Assembly: GCA_046318115.1 (NCBI GenBank)
Contig: JBKCVA010000059.1
Coordinates: 1 to 64,000 of the forward strand
Source of the DNA: Aquimonas sp046318115
Lineage (GTDB): Bacteria; Pseudomonadota; Gammaproteobacteria; Xanthomonadales; Xanthomonadaceae
Length of the DNA stretch: 64,000 nt
Direction of reading: 5' to 3'
Shown: piece by piece, positions 33,660 to 41,940 of the stretch
Numbering within the stretch: the stretch's first letter is position 1
Layout of the letters: each line of letters begins with the position of its first letter
Notes under the pieces: model-generated
Database searches by the model: none
Told to the model about the DNA's origin: nothing
What the model saw: the letters and a program-made list of their open reading frames with translations, nothing else
Translations under genes and position numbers: made by a program

Positions 33660-35588
33660 TCAAGCCACCGGCGGCAGCGGGCACCGCAGGTACGCACACA
33701 CCGTCCGCAGCAGCTCGGCCTCTTCGAGACTGACGCGCTGGTCATGGGTGATGGCGATGACCAGCGCCTCGACCAGCAGGCGCTTGCCAGGCGGGTCGAT
33801 GCGGTCGACTGCCGGCAGCGCCTGATCGAGACGATGGCGCCAGTCCTGCGGGGGCGCATACGGCTTGGCCAACTGCGGCAGCGCCGCATGCAGGGCCGAC
33901 AGATACGCGCGCCGGGCGTCGGCTTCGCTGTCGTGGCCGTGCCAGGCCAGCACGGCCAACAGGTCCGCCACCGCGTCACCGGCCTCGCTCAGCTTGGTCA
34001 TGCGCTGGTGCGCCCGAGCGCGCGGATCGATGCTGTCCTCGATCTGCCGCGCCAGCAGTCGGCCGATGGCGTACTCGAACAGCTCCAGCTCGCCGTCGGC
34101 ATGGATCAGAGCATCGACGGCATCCACCAGACGCTGCTGGCCCGCTCGCCCGAGATGCCGCACGGTGCCCAGCGCCAACAGCAGTACCGGCAGGCGCAGG
34201 GCCGGATGCAGCCCCCTCAGCAGAGCCGACTCGACCTGCGCCTGCTCGGCCGCGCTGCCCCCCAGAAGCCCACGCACCGCATGCAGCTGCTGGGCGCGCA
34301 CTCGCTCGTCGCGATCGAGCAGCAGGCCCAGCAGCAGGGCCTGTGCGCGCTCAGGCTGCTGCAGTGCAAGATCGACTGCCGTTGGGATAGCGGCCCGTGC
34401 ATCACCCGCGCGGAGGAAGTCTTTCACATCGGGCGCGCCGACCTGCTCGATCACGCGCTCGACCTGCAGCTCGACCTCACTCTCGCGCGCTGGCAAGTCA
34501 CCGCGCTGGGGCTGCGCCAGACCGAGCGCGAGGTCCTCCTCCATGCCGCGCGGCGGCTCTTTCAGCCACTGCGCCTGCAGGCGCTTGAGCTCGGCCGGAT
34601 TGAAACCCGGCTCCAGCGCCTTGATGCGCTCGTGCAGCGGCGGATGCGTGGCGAACAGACCGGCGAAGCCCATGCCCTCGCCGAACAGCATGTGGGCGAC
34701 CTCTTCGGTCTCGGCCGAGGCCAGCTTCGAGCCGACCGGCAGGCCGCCGATCTTCTTCAAGGCACCGGCAATGCCGTGGGTCTGGCGGGTGAACTGCACG
34801 GCGGAAGCATCGGCCAGGAACTCGCGCTGGCGCGACACGCCCGCCTTGATCAGTCGGCCGAAAAACAGGCCGACATAGCCGACGACCATCAGAACCAGAC
34901 CGACACCGACGATGGGCCCGGCATCGCGGCTGCGGCTGCCGCGGGTGAGTTCCAGCACGCGGGCGCCTATCACGCCCAGCGCGAGCACGCCGAACAGCAC
35001 ACCCATCAAGCGGATGTTGAGCCGCATATCGCCATTCAAGACGTGGCTGAACTCGTGGGCGATCACGCCCTGCAGCTCGTCGCGGTTCAAGTGCATGAGC
35101 GCACCGCGGCTGACCGCCACCGCGGCATCGGCTGGCGCATAGCCGGCAGCGAAGGCGTTGATGCCGGGCTCGTCCTCCATGACGAAAACGGCGGGCACCG
35201 GCAGCGACGAGGCGATCGCGATTTCCTCGACCACGTTGCGCAGGCGCTTGAGTTCCGGATCGCGGGTGTCCTCGGACACCTCGCGACCGCCCATCGCCCG
35301 CGCCACCGCCGCCCCGCCCCCGCGCAGACTGGCGATGCGGTACAGCGAGGCCGCCGCGATCACCAGCGCGGTGACCGCAGCAGCGAACAGCAGCAGGCCA
35401 CTGAACTCGGCGAGCAGCCCGATGGGGCCGCCGACGCGCTCGAGGTCGCGCGCGTCAGCGCCCAGCCACAGCAGCAGAAACAGACCGCCGCTGACCGCAG
35501 TGATGATCGCGACCACGGCGGCGATGAACAGCAGCACCAGCCGCTTCGACTGGCTGCGGGCCTGTGCCTGGCGTTCGAAAAAATTCAT
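33660..35588 (-). CDS. M48-family membrane metalloprotease (HtpX/LemA-associated)
   Basis: The protein has 642 residues. Two N-terminal helices (about 17-40 and 60-85) are followed by the zinc protease core HEFSHVLNGD, two more helices (MGVLFGVLALGVIGARVLEL; VGVGLVLMVVGYVGLFFG) and the third zinc ligand region (QREFLADASAVQFTR). The C-terminal half (about 350-642) is a helical extension absent from HtpX. The arrangement with LemA directly upstream is common for this M48 class, thought to act in membrane-protein quality control. The start at 35588 is chosen because the residues upstream of it are translation of a GAAGTGA repeat. Confidence 0.9.
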   Translation of the reverse strand: MNFFERQAQARSQSKRLVLLFIAAVVAIITAVSGGLFLLLWLGADARDLERVGGPIGLLAEFSGLLLFAAAVTALVIAAASLYRIASLRGGGAAVARAMGGREVSEDTRDPELKRLRNVVEEIAIASSLPVPAVFVMEDEPGINAFAAGYAPADAAVAVSRGALMHLNRDELQGVIAHEFSHVLNGDMRLNIRLMGVLFGVLALGVIGARVLELTRGSRSRDAGPIVGVGLVLMVVGYVGLFFGRLIKAGVSRQREFLADASAVQFTRQTHGIAGALKKIGGLPVGSKLASAETEEVAHMLFGEGMGFAGLFATHPPLHERIKALEPGFNPAELKRLQAQWLKEPPRGMEEDLALGLAQPQRGDLPARESEVELQVERVIEQVGAPDVKDFLRAGDARAAIPTAVDLALQQPERAQALLLGLLLDRDERVRAQQLHAVRGLLGGSAAEQAQVESALLRGLHPALRLPVLLLALGTVRHLGRAGQQRLVDAVDALIHADGELELFEYAIGRLLARQIEDSIDPRARAHQRMTKLSEAGDAVADLLAVLAWHGHDSEADARRAYLSALHAALPQLAKPYAPPQDWRHRLDQALPAVDRIDPPGKRLLVEALVIAITHDQRVSLEEAELLRTVCAYLRCPLPPVA

Positions 35589-35638
35589 GGGCGGCTTTCG
35601 GGGCAGGGATGAGAACTGGGCTGCGGGAAGGGCGTGTT

Positions 35639-35697
35639 GAGAAGTGAGAAGTGAGAAGTGAGAAGTGAGAAGTGAGGAGTGAGGAGTGAGCAGCGGG
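35639..35697. repeat. GAAGTGA heptad array
   Basis: Five GAAGTGA and two GGAGTGA heptads are followed by GCAG. A looser inverted counterpart (CACTC-rich, about 35740-35775) lies at the end of lemA, so the gap between lemA and the M48 gene is bracketed. It is a second heptad type distinct from GGGGATT. Confidence 0.85.
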
Positions 35698-35772
35698 AGA
35701 TCCACTGCAGGCCTCGACACGCCGTGGCTGCGAACTCTCGCCACTCTCTCCTCACTCATCCTCCCTCACTCG

Positions 35773-36378
35773 TCAGAACTGCACCTTCGGCACCTCGCGC
35801 TTGTGCGCTTCTTCTTCGCCGATGCCGAGCAGCGCCGCCTGCTGGAAGTTGAACGTGCCGGCCAGCAGGTTGGCGGGGAAGACCTCGCGCTGGTTGTTGT
35901 AGCCCATCACCGCATCGTTGAAGGCCTGGCGGGCGAAGGCGACGCGGTTCTCGGTCGAGGACAGTTCTTCGGTCAGCTGCGCCATGTTGGCGCTCGACTT
36001 CAGTTCGGGATAGGCCTCGGACAGCGCGAACAGACGACCCAGCGCGCCGCCCAGCGCGCCCTCGGCCTGGGCCAGCTGCTGCATCGCGGCCGGATCGCCG
36101 GGGTTGCCCTTGGCGGCGTTCAAGCCGCCGATCGCGCTGTTGCGCGCGCGGATTACCGCCTCCAGCGTGTCGCGCTCGTGCTGCATGTAGGCCTTCACCG
36201 TCTCGACCAGATTGGGGATCAGGTCATGTCGACGGGTGAGCTGCACGTCGATCTGGGCAAAGGCGTTGCGGTACGCATTGCGACGGGTGACGAGGCCGTT
36301 GTAGATGCCGACCCCCCATAGCACCAGGGCAATGCCGACGCCAAACACGGTCAACACGAACAGAAGCAGGATGGACAT
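35773..36378 (-). CDS. lemA: LemA family protein
   Basis: This 201-residue protein has an N-terminal membrane helix (MSILLLFVLTVFGVGIALVLWG) and the LemA signature: YNGLVTRRNAYRNAFAQIDVQLTRRHDLIPNLVETVK, seen here as LVTRRNAYRNAFAQID and RRHDLIPNLVETVK, plus the late FPANLLAGTF. The rest is a coiled helical bundle outside the membrane. The start at 36378 is supported by GGAGGA 4 nt upstream. It lies upstream of the M48 protease gene in the same direction, a frequent pairing. Function remains general (envelope stress and quality control). Confidence 0.95.
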   Translation of the reverse strand: MSILLLFVLTVFGVGIALVLWGVGIYNGLVTRRNAYRNAFAQIDVQLTRRHDLIPNLVETVKAYMQHERDTLEAVIRARNSAIGGLNAAKGNPGDPAAMQQLAQAEGALGGALGRLFALSEAYPELKSSANMAQLTEELSSTENRVAFARQAFNDAVMGYNNQREVFPANLLAGTFNFQQAALLGIGEEEAHKREVPKVQF

Positions 36379-36501
36379 GATTCCTCCAGGGATGAACGGG
36401 GGACGCGCGTCGCGGTCGTCGACCGGATCTTGCGGGCTAGAATGCGTGCGCTTTGTCTGCCGCGCCAGCCTGGACCCGACGTGCCGCACCGACCCCACCG
36501 C

Positions 36502-37743
36502 ATGCCCCGTGTGACATCGCGCCTCGCGCTTGGATTCGGCCTTGCCCTGGGCTGGCTGTCGACGGCAGCGAGCGCCGAGGTCAGCGCGGCGCCGACGCGC
36601 CAGCCGACCGTGGAGATTACGGCCGAGAGCGCGCGCGCCCAGCAGACAGCTCGCGCGATCGAGCGCCTCGCCGATCGCCTGGTGCGCGAATACGGAGTGG
36701 TCGGCATGGCGGTCAGCGTGGTGCACGGCGACCAGGTGCTGCTGGAGCGCGGCTTCGGTCACACCCAGGCGGGCCGCAGCGAGGATGTCGATGCCGACAC
36801 CGCCTTTCGCCTCGCATCCCTGTCCAAGGCCTTCGCTGGCACCCTGGCGGGCCTGCTGGTCGAGGAAGGCGCACTGCGCTGGGACACCCGCGTGGCCGAC
36901 CATCTGCCGGCCTTCGCGCTGGCGCGCGCCGACACGGCGATGGAAACCACCGCCGCCGATCTGTTGAGCCACACCGTGGGCCTCGGCTTCCACACCTTCG
37001 ACCGCGAGCTGGAGGACGACCAGCCTTATCCGCTGCTCGCGCAGCGCCTGGGCGAAGCGCCGATGCTGTGCCCGGACGGCCGCTGCTATGCCTACCAGAA
37101 CATCGCTTTCAGCCTGATCGGCGACCTCGCCTTTGCCGTCACGGGCGACTTCTTCACCCACCTCGTCGAGAAGAAGATCTTCCACCCGCTGGGCATGTAC
37201 GGCGCGACCTATGGCCGCGAGGGCCTGGAGGGCAGCGCCCGCTGGGCGCGGCCGCACGTGATGGCGGGCGGGCGCTTCGTCGCCCTGCGCCCCAAAGAGA
37301 ACTACTACCGGGTTCCGCCAGCCGCCGGCGTCAACGCCACCGCGCGCGACATGTCGCAGTGGCTGCTGGCGCAGATGGGGCGGCGTCCCGACGTGCTCTC
37401 GCCCGAACTGCTGACGGAAATCCAGAAGCCGTTGGTGGCGACCCCTTCCGAACTGCGTGCGGCTCCCTGGCGTCGCGAGCGCCTCAAGGCTGCGCACTAT
37501 GGCCTCGGCTGGCGTGTCTTCGACTACGCCGGCGAAACCCTGGTCTTCCATGGCGGTGCGGTGCAAGGCTACCGCGGCCTGATCGGCTTCCTGCCGGAGC
37601 GCGGCTTCGGCATCGCGGTGCTGGTCAACTGCGAGTGCCGGCTGCAGAGCGGCCTGTTGCCCACCGCGCTTGACAGCTTCCTCGGTCTCCCGCGCAAGGA
37701 CTGGATGCAGCTCGAGTCGCAGCCGCGTCGACGCCGGCGCTGA
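36502..37743 (+). CDS. Serine hydrolase of the beta-lactamase/PBP class C fold, exported
   Basis: The protein has 413 residues with a signal peptide (MPRVTSRLALGFG, core, cleavage after STAASA). The active-site motifs are SLSK (S106-K109, the SXXK nucleophile pair), YQN in CYAYQNIAF (YXN) and HGG in FHGGAVQGYRG in place of KTG. This fold covers AmpC-like lactamases, D-aminopeptidases and esterases (PF00144). Nothing shows true antibiotic hydrolysis. The start at 36502 is set by the signal peptide. It is divergent from lemA. A perfect hairpin lies 8 nt after the stop. Confidence 0.9.
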   Translation: MPRVTSRLALGFGLALGWLSTAASAEVSAAPTRQPTVEITAESARAQQTARAIERLADRLVREYGVVGMAVSVVHGDQVLLERGFGHTQAGRSEDVDADTAFRLASLSKAFAGTLAGLLVEEGALRWDTRVADHLPAFALARADTAMETTAADLLSHTVGLGFHTFDRELEDDQPYPLLAQRLGEAPMLCPDGRCYAYQNIAFSLIGDLAFAVTGDFFTHLVEKKIFHPLGMYGATYGREGLEGSARWARPHVMAGGRFVALRPKENYYRVPPAAGVNATARDMSQWLLAQMGRRPDVLSPELLTEIQKPLVATPSELRAAPWRRERLKAAHYGLGWRVFDYAGETLVFHGGAVQGYRGLIGFLPERGFGIAVLVNCECRLQSGLLPTALDSFLGLPRKDWMQLESQPRRRRR

Positions 37744-37750
37744 GCCGCCG

Positions 37751-37768
37751 CTGCATCGCGCGATGCAG
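37751..37768 (+). terminator. Perfect 18-bp palindrome after the serine hydrolase
   Basis: CTGCATCGC and GCGATGCAG, contiguous, start 8 nt beyond the stop. There is no U-tract. Confidence 0.5.
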
Positions 37769-37769
37769 T

Positions 37770-37820
37770 GAGAGCATGTGAGAAAACCATCCGCCTACTG
37801 CGGCTGCTTCTGGACGCTCG
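37770..37820. repeat. Partial inverted copy C of the ~155-bp element
   Basis: GAGAGCATGTGAGAA, then CGCCTACTGCGGC and TCTGGACG, match the reverse complement of the right end of copies A and B. Only about 50 bp is present. Confidence 0.75.
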
Positions 37821-38208
37821 CCGCGACCGAGTGGTCAAGGCTGAGATGTTCGGTGTTGTCCTCGCGCCACGAAGGGCGCACCCACGGACCGAGCACGCAT
37901 CTGGCTGAGCGAGCGCTTTAGGCAAGCCATGGCGTCGCCGCACAGCGACCGAACACGTCCGTAGTTGCGCAGGGCTCGCAACCACGAATCGAGGCGAGCA
38001 GAGCCTTGATCCGTCCGGCCCCGAGTGCGGCACAACGCTCCTATCCGCTGCGCTCCAAGCTTGCGTTGCCGTGCTTGCCCGGCGCGGCCATCAGCGCGAA
38101 CCCGCAAGGCCGCGTGGTCGGGGCTTCAGGGCGCCCCGCAGCAACACGGGACTCGCCACATGCCTTGTCTTGAGGAGACAGCCACCCGCTGGATGCCCTG
38201 GCGCGCCC

Positions 38209-38244
38209 AAAAAAGAAACCCCGATGCAAGAGCGCACCGGGGTT
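38209..38244 (-). terminator. Intrinsic terminator of the histone-like gene
   Basis: On the minus strand the stem AACCCCG / CGGGGTT (14-nt loop) is followed at once by TTTCTTTTTT. It lies about 60 nt beyond the histone-like stop. Confidence 0.85.
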
Positions 38245-38256
38245 CGATGTTCTGCC

Positions 38257-38283
38257 GTGAGGCGACGGCAAACGTCGCCTCAC
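38257..38283. other. Second perfect hairpin downstream of the histone-like gene
   Basis: The 11-bp arms GTGAGGCGACG and CGTCGCCTCAC have a 5-nt loop. It lies between the histone stop and its terminator, and may protect the mRNA 3' end. Confidence 0.6.
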
Positions 38284-38304
38284 GCGAGCACGCAGCGCCT
38301 CGCT

Positions 38305-38730
38305 TCAGGCAGCCGGAGCAGCCGGCGGCGGAACGAGCGGAGCAGCAGGCTTCTTCGTGGCAGCCGGCTTCGTCGCAGCAGGCTTCTTCGCCGGGGCCGC
38401 CGTCTTGGCTGCCGGCTTCTTGGCGGGAGCCGCCTTCTTGGCAGCAGCCTTCTTCGCCGGTGCAGCCTTCTTGGCCACAACCTTCTTGGCAGGCGCCTTC
38501 TTGACCGCAGCCTTCTTGGCCGGAGCGGCCTTCTTGGCCGGAGCCTTCTTGGCAGCGACCTTCTTCACCGCGGCCTTCTTGGCCGGAGCAGCAGCCTTCT
38601 TGGCGGCAGCCTTCTTGGCCGGAGCAGCAGCCTTCTTCGCAGCAGCCTTCTTGGCCGGAGCAGCAGCCTTCTTCGCGGCAGCCTTCTTGGCCGGAGCGGC
38701 CTTCTTCGCAGCAGGTTTCTTGATGGCCAT
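38305..38730 (-). CDS. Histone H1-like Lys/Ala/Pro-rich protein
   Basis: The product has 141 residues composed almost wholly of KKAAAPAKKAA-type repeats, ending in a Pro/Ala tail (APLVPPPAAPAA). This is the eukaryotic H1 C-terminal/AlgP-HctA-like class, highly basic and intrinsically disordered, expected to bind and condense DNA. The start at 38730 (MAIKKPAAKKAAPAKK) is where the repeats begin; the longer frame upstream has no basic repeat character. The gene ends in a clear intrinsic terminator. The upstream gap of 940 bp is unusually long, and a TTGACA box stands about 400 nt before the start. Repeat number is probably variable between strains. Confidence 0.9.
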   Translation of the reverse strand: MAIKKPAAKKAAPAKKAAAKKAAAPAKKAAAKKAAAPAKKAAAKKAAAPAKKAAVKKVAAKKAPAKKAAPAKKAAVKKAPAKKVVAKKAAPAKKAAAKKAAPAKKPAAKTAAPAKKPAATKPAATKKPAAPLVPPPAAPAA

Positions 38731-39133
38731 CGTCGGGTTCCTCGTCAGGGTTGATCGCAACTCTTGCAACACGCGTCCTGCGGCGCGGACATCCTGGTCC
38801 ACCGCCACTCCACTCCCGGACACCGCGTCCGGTTCCGCGCCTGGACACCTTCCATGGCTGCCCAGCCGATCACGCGCGAGAGCCCCAGGGCCCACGCGTC
38901 CAAACACACGAAGCGAATGCCGCAGCGACCGCCGCAAGCAACGGGATGCGGGCCGGGTTCGGACCGCGGATCCGGCGACGTGCCGCATGCGGCGACGTTC
39001 CGGGCGAGCGTGTTTTCCGAAGAGAACGCGGCTCCGCCCTTTGCAGGGATTCGCAGAGAGTGCTCTGCCGGATGCCGTTTCGATGGCTCGCTCTGTTCGA
39101 CGCCATGTGTTCTGTTCTTGACACGCTGCGCGA

Positions 39134-39162
39134 AAGCTAATCAGCGCTTTTCTAAGTGTCAA
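39134..39162 (-). promoter_or_regulatory. Candidate promoter for the histone-like gene or a small RNA
   Basis: A perfect -35 TTGACA (39162-39157), a 17-nt spacer and a weak -10 TAGCTT (39139-39134) lie in an AT-richer patch. It is about 400 nt from the next minus-strand start codon. Confidence 0.4.
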
Positions 39163-39607
39163 CAGAGTTGTCGCACACACTGCACGCACAGCCTTCGCGC
39201 AGGCGCGATTCAAGGCGTCGAAGGCCACTTCAAAGCCGGCCTCAGCACCCTTATTCCGCTTCGATAAGTAGCAGAACCAAACGCCGAAAGCCTTGCAATG
39301 CAACGGTTTTCGTTTGCTTGAAGCGGAACTTCTCGATTCCCGCCCGCACTGCAGCGCAACTCGCCGCCAGAAGCACACTCGCTGCACTTCGATTCATGTC
39401 TGCGGCGCACTCCAATGCACGAACTGCGCAAAACTGCGCGAACTTGCGCGACGACTTCGAATCCGGAGAGGCGTCTTTGCGCGTTCAAGCAGAGCGATCG
39501 CGATGCACGCGAAGCGTGTCGTCCGCGGCGCGGGATGGAGCGCGAGGCGTCGGCCGAACCCGTCGACCCGGGGCGCGAACGCAGGGCGACTCGGTGATCA
39601 GAAACGC

Positions 39608-39632
39608 GAACGGGGCGCCAGGCGCCCCGTTC
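39608..39632 (-). terminator. Hairpin terminator of the gcv genes
   Basis: The 12-bp arms GAACGGGGCGCC and GGCGCCCCGTTC are separated by one base. On the minus strand GCGTTTCTG follows, a weak U-tract. It lies 40 nt after the gcvH stop. Confidence 0.75.
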
Positions 39633-39671
39633 TTCGCAAGCCTTGCGGCCAATGGCACGACCGCCGAAGGC

Positions 39672-40058
39672 TTACTCCTCGAGCAGTTCGGCGTACTCGT
39701 CCGGCCCGAGCAGATCATCAAGCTGCGAAGGCTCGGAAGGCTGCAGCACGAACAGCCAGCCCTTGCCGTAAGCATCGCCGTTGATGGTCTCGGGGGCGTC
39801 GGAGAGCTCCTCGTTCACCGCCACGACGGTGCCGGAGAGCGGTGCATAGACATCGCTCGCGGCCTTGACCGACTCGACCACCGCCACGCCTTTGCCGGCC
39901 TCGACCTCATCGCCGACGCCGGGCAGCTCGACGTAGACCAGGTCACCCAGCGCAGCCTGCGCGTGGTCTGAGATGCCGACGGTGACGCGACCGTCGTCCT
40001 CCAGCCGCGCCCACTCGTGGGACTTCAGGAACTTCAGGTCGCCGGGGATCTCGCTCAT
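39672..40058 (-). CDS. gcvH: Glycine cleavage system H protein
   Basis: This is the 128-residue lipoyl carrier protein of the glycine cleavage complex. It shuttles the aminomethyl group between the P, T and L proteins. The family opening (LKFLKSHEWARLEDDG) and the lipoylated lysine in VVESVKAASD are present, and so is the C-terminal GKGWLFVLQPS. The start at 40058 has AGGAGC upstream. gcvT precedes it on the same strand with 91 nt between. gcvP is not in the window. Confidence 0.97.
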   Translation of the reverse strand: MSEIPGDLKFLKSHEWARLEDDGRVTVGISDHAQAALGDLVYVELPGVGDEVEAGKGVAVVESVKAASDVYAPLSGTVVAVNEELSDAPETINGDAYGKGWLFVLQPSEPSQLDDLLGPDEYAELLEE

Positions 40059-40149
40059 GGGTCTGCTCCTTGGCAGGCGGTGGTTCGGTGTGGGGGCGAT
40101 GCGAAACCGCGTCGCGGGCGGCGCGAGTTTATCAGTGGTGTCCGCTGCT

Positions 40150-41235
40150 TCAGATGCCGTCGCGCGGCTTGCCGTCGCGCACAAAGGGCGCCGTCACCTG
40201 GCGCACAGGCACATCGCGGCCACGGATGTCGACCGCGATCGCACCGGGTTCGCCGGACGGAACGCGTGCAAATGCGATCGCCTTGCCCAGCGTCGGCGAG
40301 AACGTGCCCGAGAGGATCTCGCCATCGCCGTTGGCGGTGCGCACGGTCTGGCCGTGGCGCAGCACGCCCTTCTCGTCCAGCACGAGGCCGATCAGCTGGC
40401 GCGGCACGCCGGCTGCTTTCTGCGCCTCCAACGCGGCGCGTCCGATGAAGTCGCGGCCCTCGTCCAGCGCAATCGTCCAGGCGAGCGCGGCTTCCCAGGG
40501 CGTGGTGTCCTCGTCCATGTCCTGACCATAGAGGTTCATGCCGGCTTCCAGACGCAGCGTGTCGCGGGCGCCCAAGCCGCAGGGCTTGACGCCAACCTCC
40601 AACAGGCGGTCCCACAGGGCTACCGCCTCGCCCTCGGGCACGATGATCTCGAAACCGTCCTCACCGGTGTAGCCGGTGCGCGCGATGAACAGGCCATCCG
40701 CCTCGACCGCGGCGAACTTGCCGACCGGCTCGACCGCAGCGCGACCCGCAGCGCTCAGCAGGCCCAGCACGCGCTCGCGCGCGTTCGGCCCCTGCACCGC
40801 GACCATCGCCAACTCGGGGCGCTCGCGCACTTCGATGCCGAAGGGTTCGGCCTTGGCGTTGATCCAGGCCATGTCCTTGTCGCGGGTGGCGGCGTTCACC
40901 ACCAGGCGGAAGAAGTCCTCGGCGAGGAAATAGACGATCAGGTCGTCGACCACGCCGCCGCGCGCGTTGAGCATGCAGGAGTAGAGCGCCTTGCCAGGCT
41001 TCTTCAGCTTGTCTACCGAGTTGGCCAGCAGTTGGCGCAGGAAGGCGCGGACGTTGGCGCCGTGCAGGTCGACCACGGTCATGTGGGAGACGTCGAACAT
41101 CCCGGCGTCGCGACGCACCTGGTGGTGCTCCTCGATCTGCGAGCCGTAGGCGATCGGCATGTCCCAGCCGCCGAAGTCGACCATGCGGGCGCCAAGTTCA
41201 CGGTGGCGGGCGTTCAACACGGTCTGCTGGCTCAT
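40150..41235 (-). CDS. gcvT: Glycine cleavage system T protein (aminomethyltransferase)
   Basis: This is a 361-residue folate-dependent aminomethyltransferase. It releases ammonia and transfers the methylene group to tetrahydrofolate from the H protein. The family landmarks MVDFGGWDMPIAYGS, AGMFDVSHM, ARTGYTGEDGFEI, LGARDTLRLEAGMNLYGQD and FIGRAAL are all present. The start at 41235 has GGAG upstream. It is followed by gcvH. The upstream gap to the divergent sigma-factor gene is only 96 nt, too short for a glycine riboswitch plus promoter, and I see none. Confidence 0.97.
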   Translation of the reverse strand: MSQQTVLNARHRELGARMVDFGGWDMPIAYGSQIEEHHQVRRDAGMFDVSHMTVVDLHGANVRAFLRQLLANSVDKLKKPGKALYSCMLNARGGVVDDLIVYFLAEDFFRLVVNAATRDKDMAWINAKAEPFGIEVRERPELAMVAVQGPNARERVLGLLSAAGRAAVEPVGKFAAVEADGLFIARTGYTGEDGFEIIVPEGEAVALWDRLLEVGVKPCGLGARDTLRLEAGMNLYGQDMDEDTTPWEAALAWTIALDEGRDFIGRAALEAQKAAGVPRQLIGLVLDEKGVLRHGQTVRTANGDGEILSGTFSPTLGKAIAFARVPSGEPGAIAVDIRGRDVPVRQVTAPFVRDGKPRDGI

Positions 41236-41288
41236 GCGGGCTCCAATGCGGGGCTGGAAGAATCGGAGGGGCATTATCGAGCTTCGAA

Positions 41289-41330
41289 CGTGCAGGTAAA
41301 CCCTTCGCCGCCGTAGGGCATCCCTGCACG
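41289..41330. promoter_or_regulatory. Inverted repeat between gcvT and the ECF sigma gene
   Basis: Arms CGTGCAGG (41289-41296) and CCTGCACG (41323-41330) are separated by 26 nt and directly precede the sigma-factor start codon. It may be an operator or an mRNA hairpin covering that start. Confidence 0.35.
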
Positions 41331-41331
41331 T

Positions 41332-41940
41332 ATGCTCGACGCGACCCTGCCCTTGCCCGATACCTCTGCCTTGACCGACGTCACCGTGCCCGCTGCCGAT
41401 CACGGCGCACTGTCCGATCCGCTGGCCGCGCTGGCGCGGCGCGCGGCGCGGGGCGATGTGCAGGCCTTCGAAGCGCTCTATCGCGCGGAGCATCGACGGA
41501 TTTATGCGGCGGTGTGGCGACTGGTGGGCGGGCACGAGGCGCGCGCCGAAGAGCTCACCCAGGACGCTTTCGTCCGCGCCTGGAGATCGCTGCCGGGCTT
41601 CCGCTTTGAAGCGCCGGTCGGCGCGTGGCTGCATCGCCTTGCCGTGAACACCGCGTTGATGGATCTGCGCGCGCGCCGCGACGCGGAAGATCTCGAAGTG
41701 GACGACAACACGCTGTCGCTGCAGGCCGCGCCGCGACAGGCACAGGAGCATCAGATCGATCTGCAGGCGGCAATCCTCAAGTTGCCCTCACGCGCCCGCG
41801 CCGTGCTGGTGCTGCACGACATCGAGGGCCTGACCCACGAAGAAATCGGCGAGTCGCTGGGCATCGCGCCCGGCAGCTGCAAGGCCCATCTGCATCGCGC
41901 GCGCCAACACCTGCGACGCGCGCTGGGAGACACCGCATGA
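41332..41940 (+). CDS. ECF-type RNA polymerase sigma factor
   Basis: The 202-residue sigma70 factor has region 2 (AFEALYRAEHRRIYAAVWRLVG, then ELTQDAFVRAWRSLPGFR), a short linker and region 4 (LPSRARAVLVLHDIEGLTHEEIGESLGIAPGSCKAHLHRARQHLR, in which the HTH is clear). It is about 30 residues longer than usual at the N-terminus, and a later start is possible, but no other ATG with an SD is evident. Its stop overlaps the start of the next gene (ATGA), whose product has the features of its anti-sigma factor. It probably controls envelope functions, including the DUF4097 protein of the same operon. Confidence 0.92.
   Translation: MLDATLPLPDTSALTDVTVPAADHGALSDPLAALARRAARGDVQAFEALYRAEHRRIYAAVWRLVGGHEARAEELTQDAFVRAWRSLPGFRFEAPVGAWLHRLAVNTALMDLRARRDAEDLEVDDNTLSLQAAPRQAQEHQIDLQAAILKLPSRARAVLVLHDIEGLTHEEIGESLGIAPGSCKAHLHRARQHLRRALGDTA

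Larger units (their letters stand above)
37744..38304. other. Convergent gap: terminators and a partial repeat
   Basis: It contains the hairpin at 37751, the partial ~155-bp element at 37770-37820, the histone-gene terminator at 38209-38244 and a second hairpin at 38257-38283. About 37830-38200 shows nothing I can support. Confidence 0.7.
38731..39671. other. 940-bp gene-free region upstream of the histone-like gene
   Basis: No reading frame here shows a domain or the codon pattern of its neighbours. The part around 39110-39450 is visibly less GC-rich than the surroundings. It holds the candidate promoter at 39134-39162 and, at the right end, the gcvH terminator. The 38731-39133 part could be a long 5' UTR or a small RNA. 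Confidence 0.55.

Noticed and set aside
41236..41331. Glycine riboswitch before gcvT
   Set aside because: The gap to the divergent gene is only 96 nt, and no tandem aptamer-like pattern or expression platform is visible.
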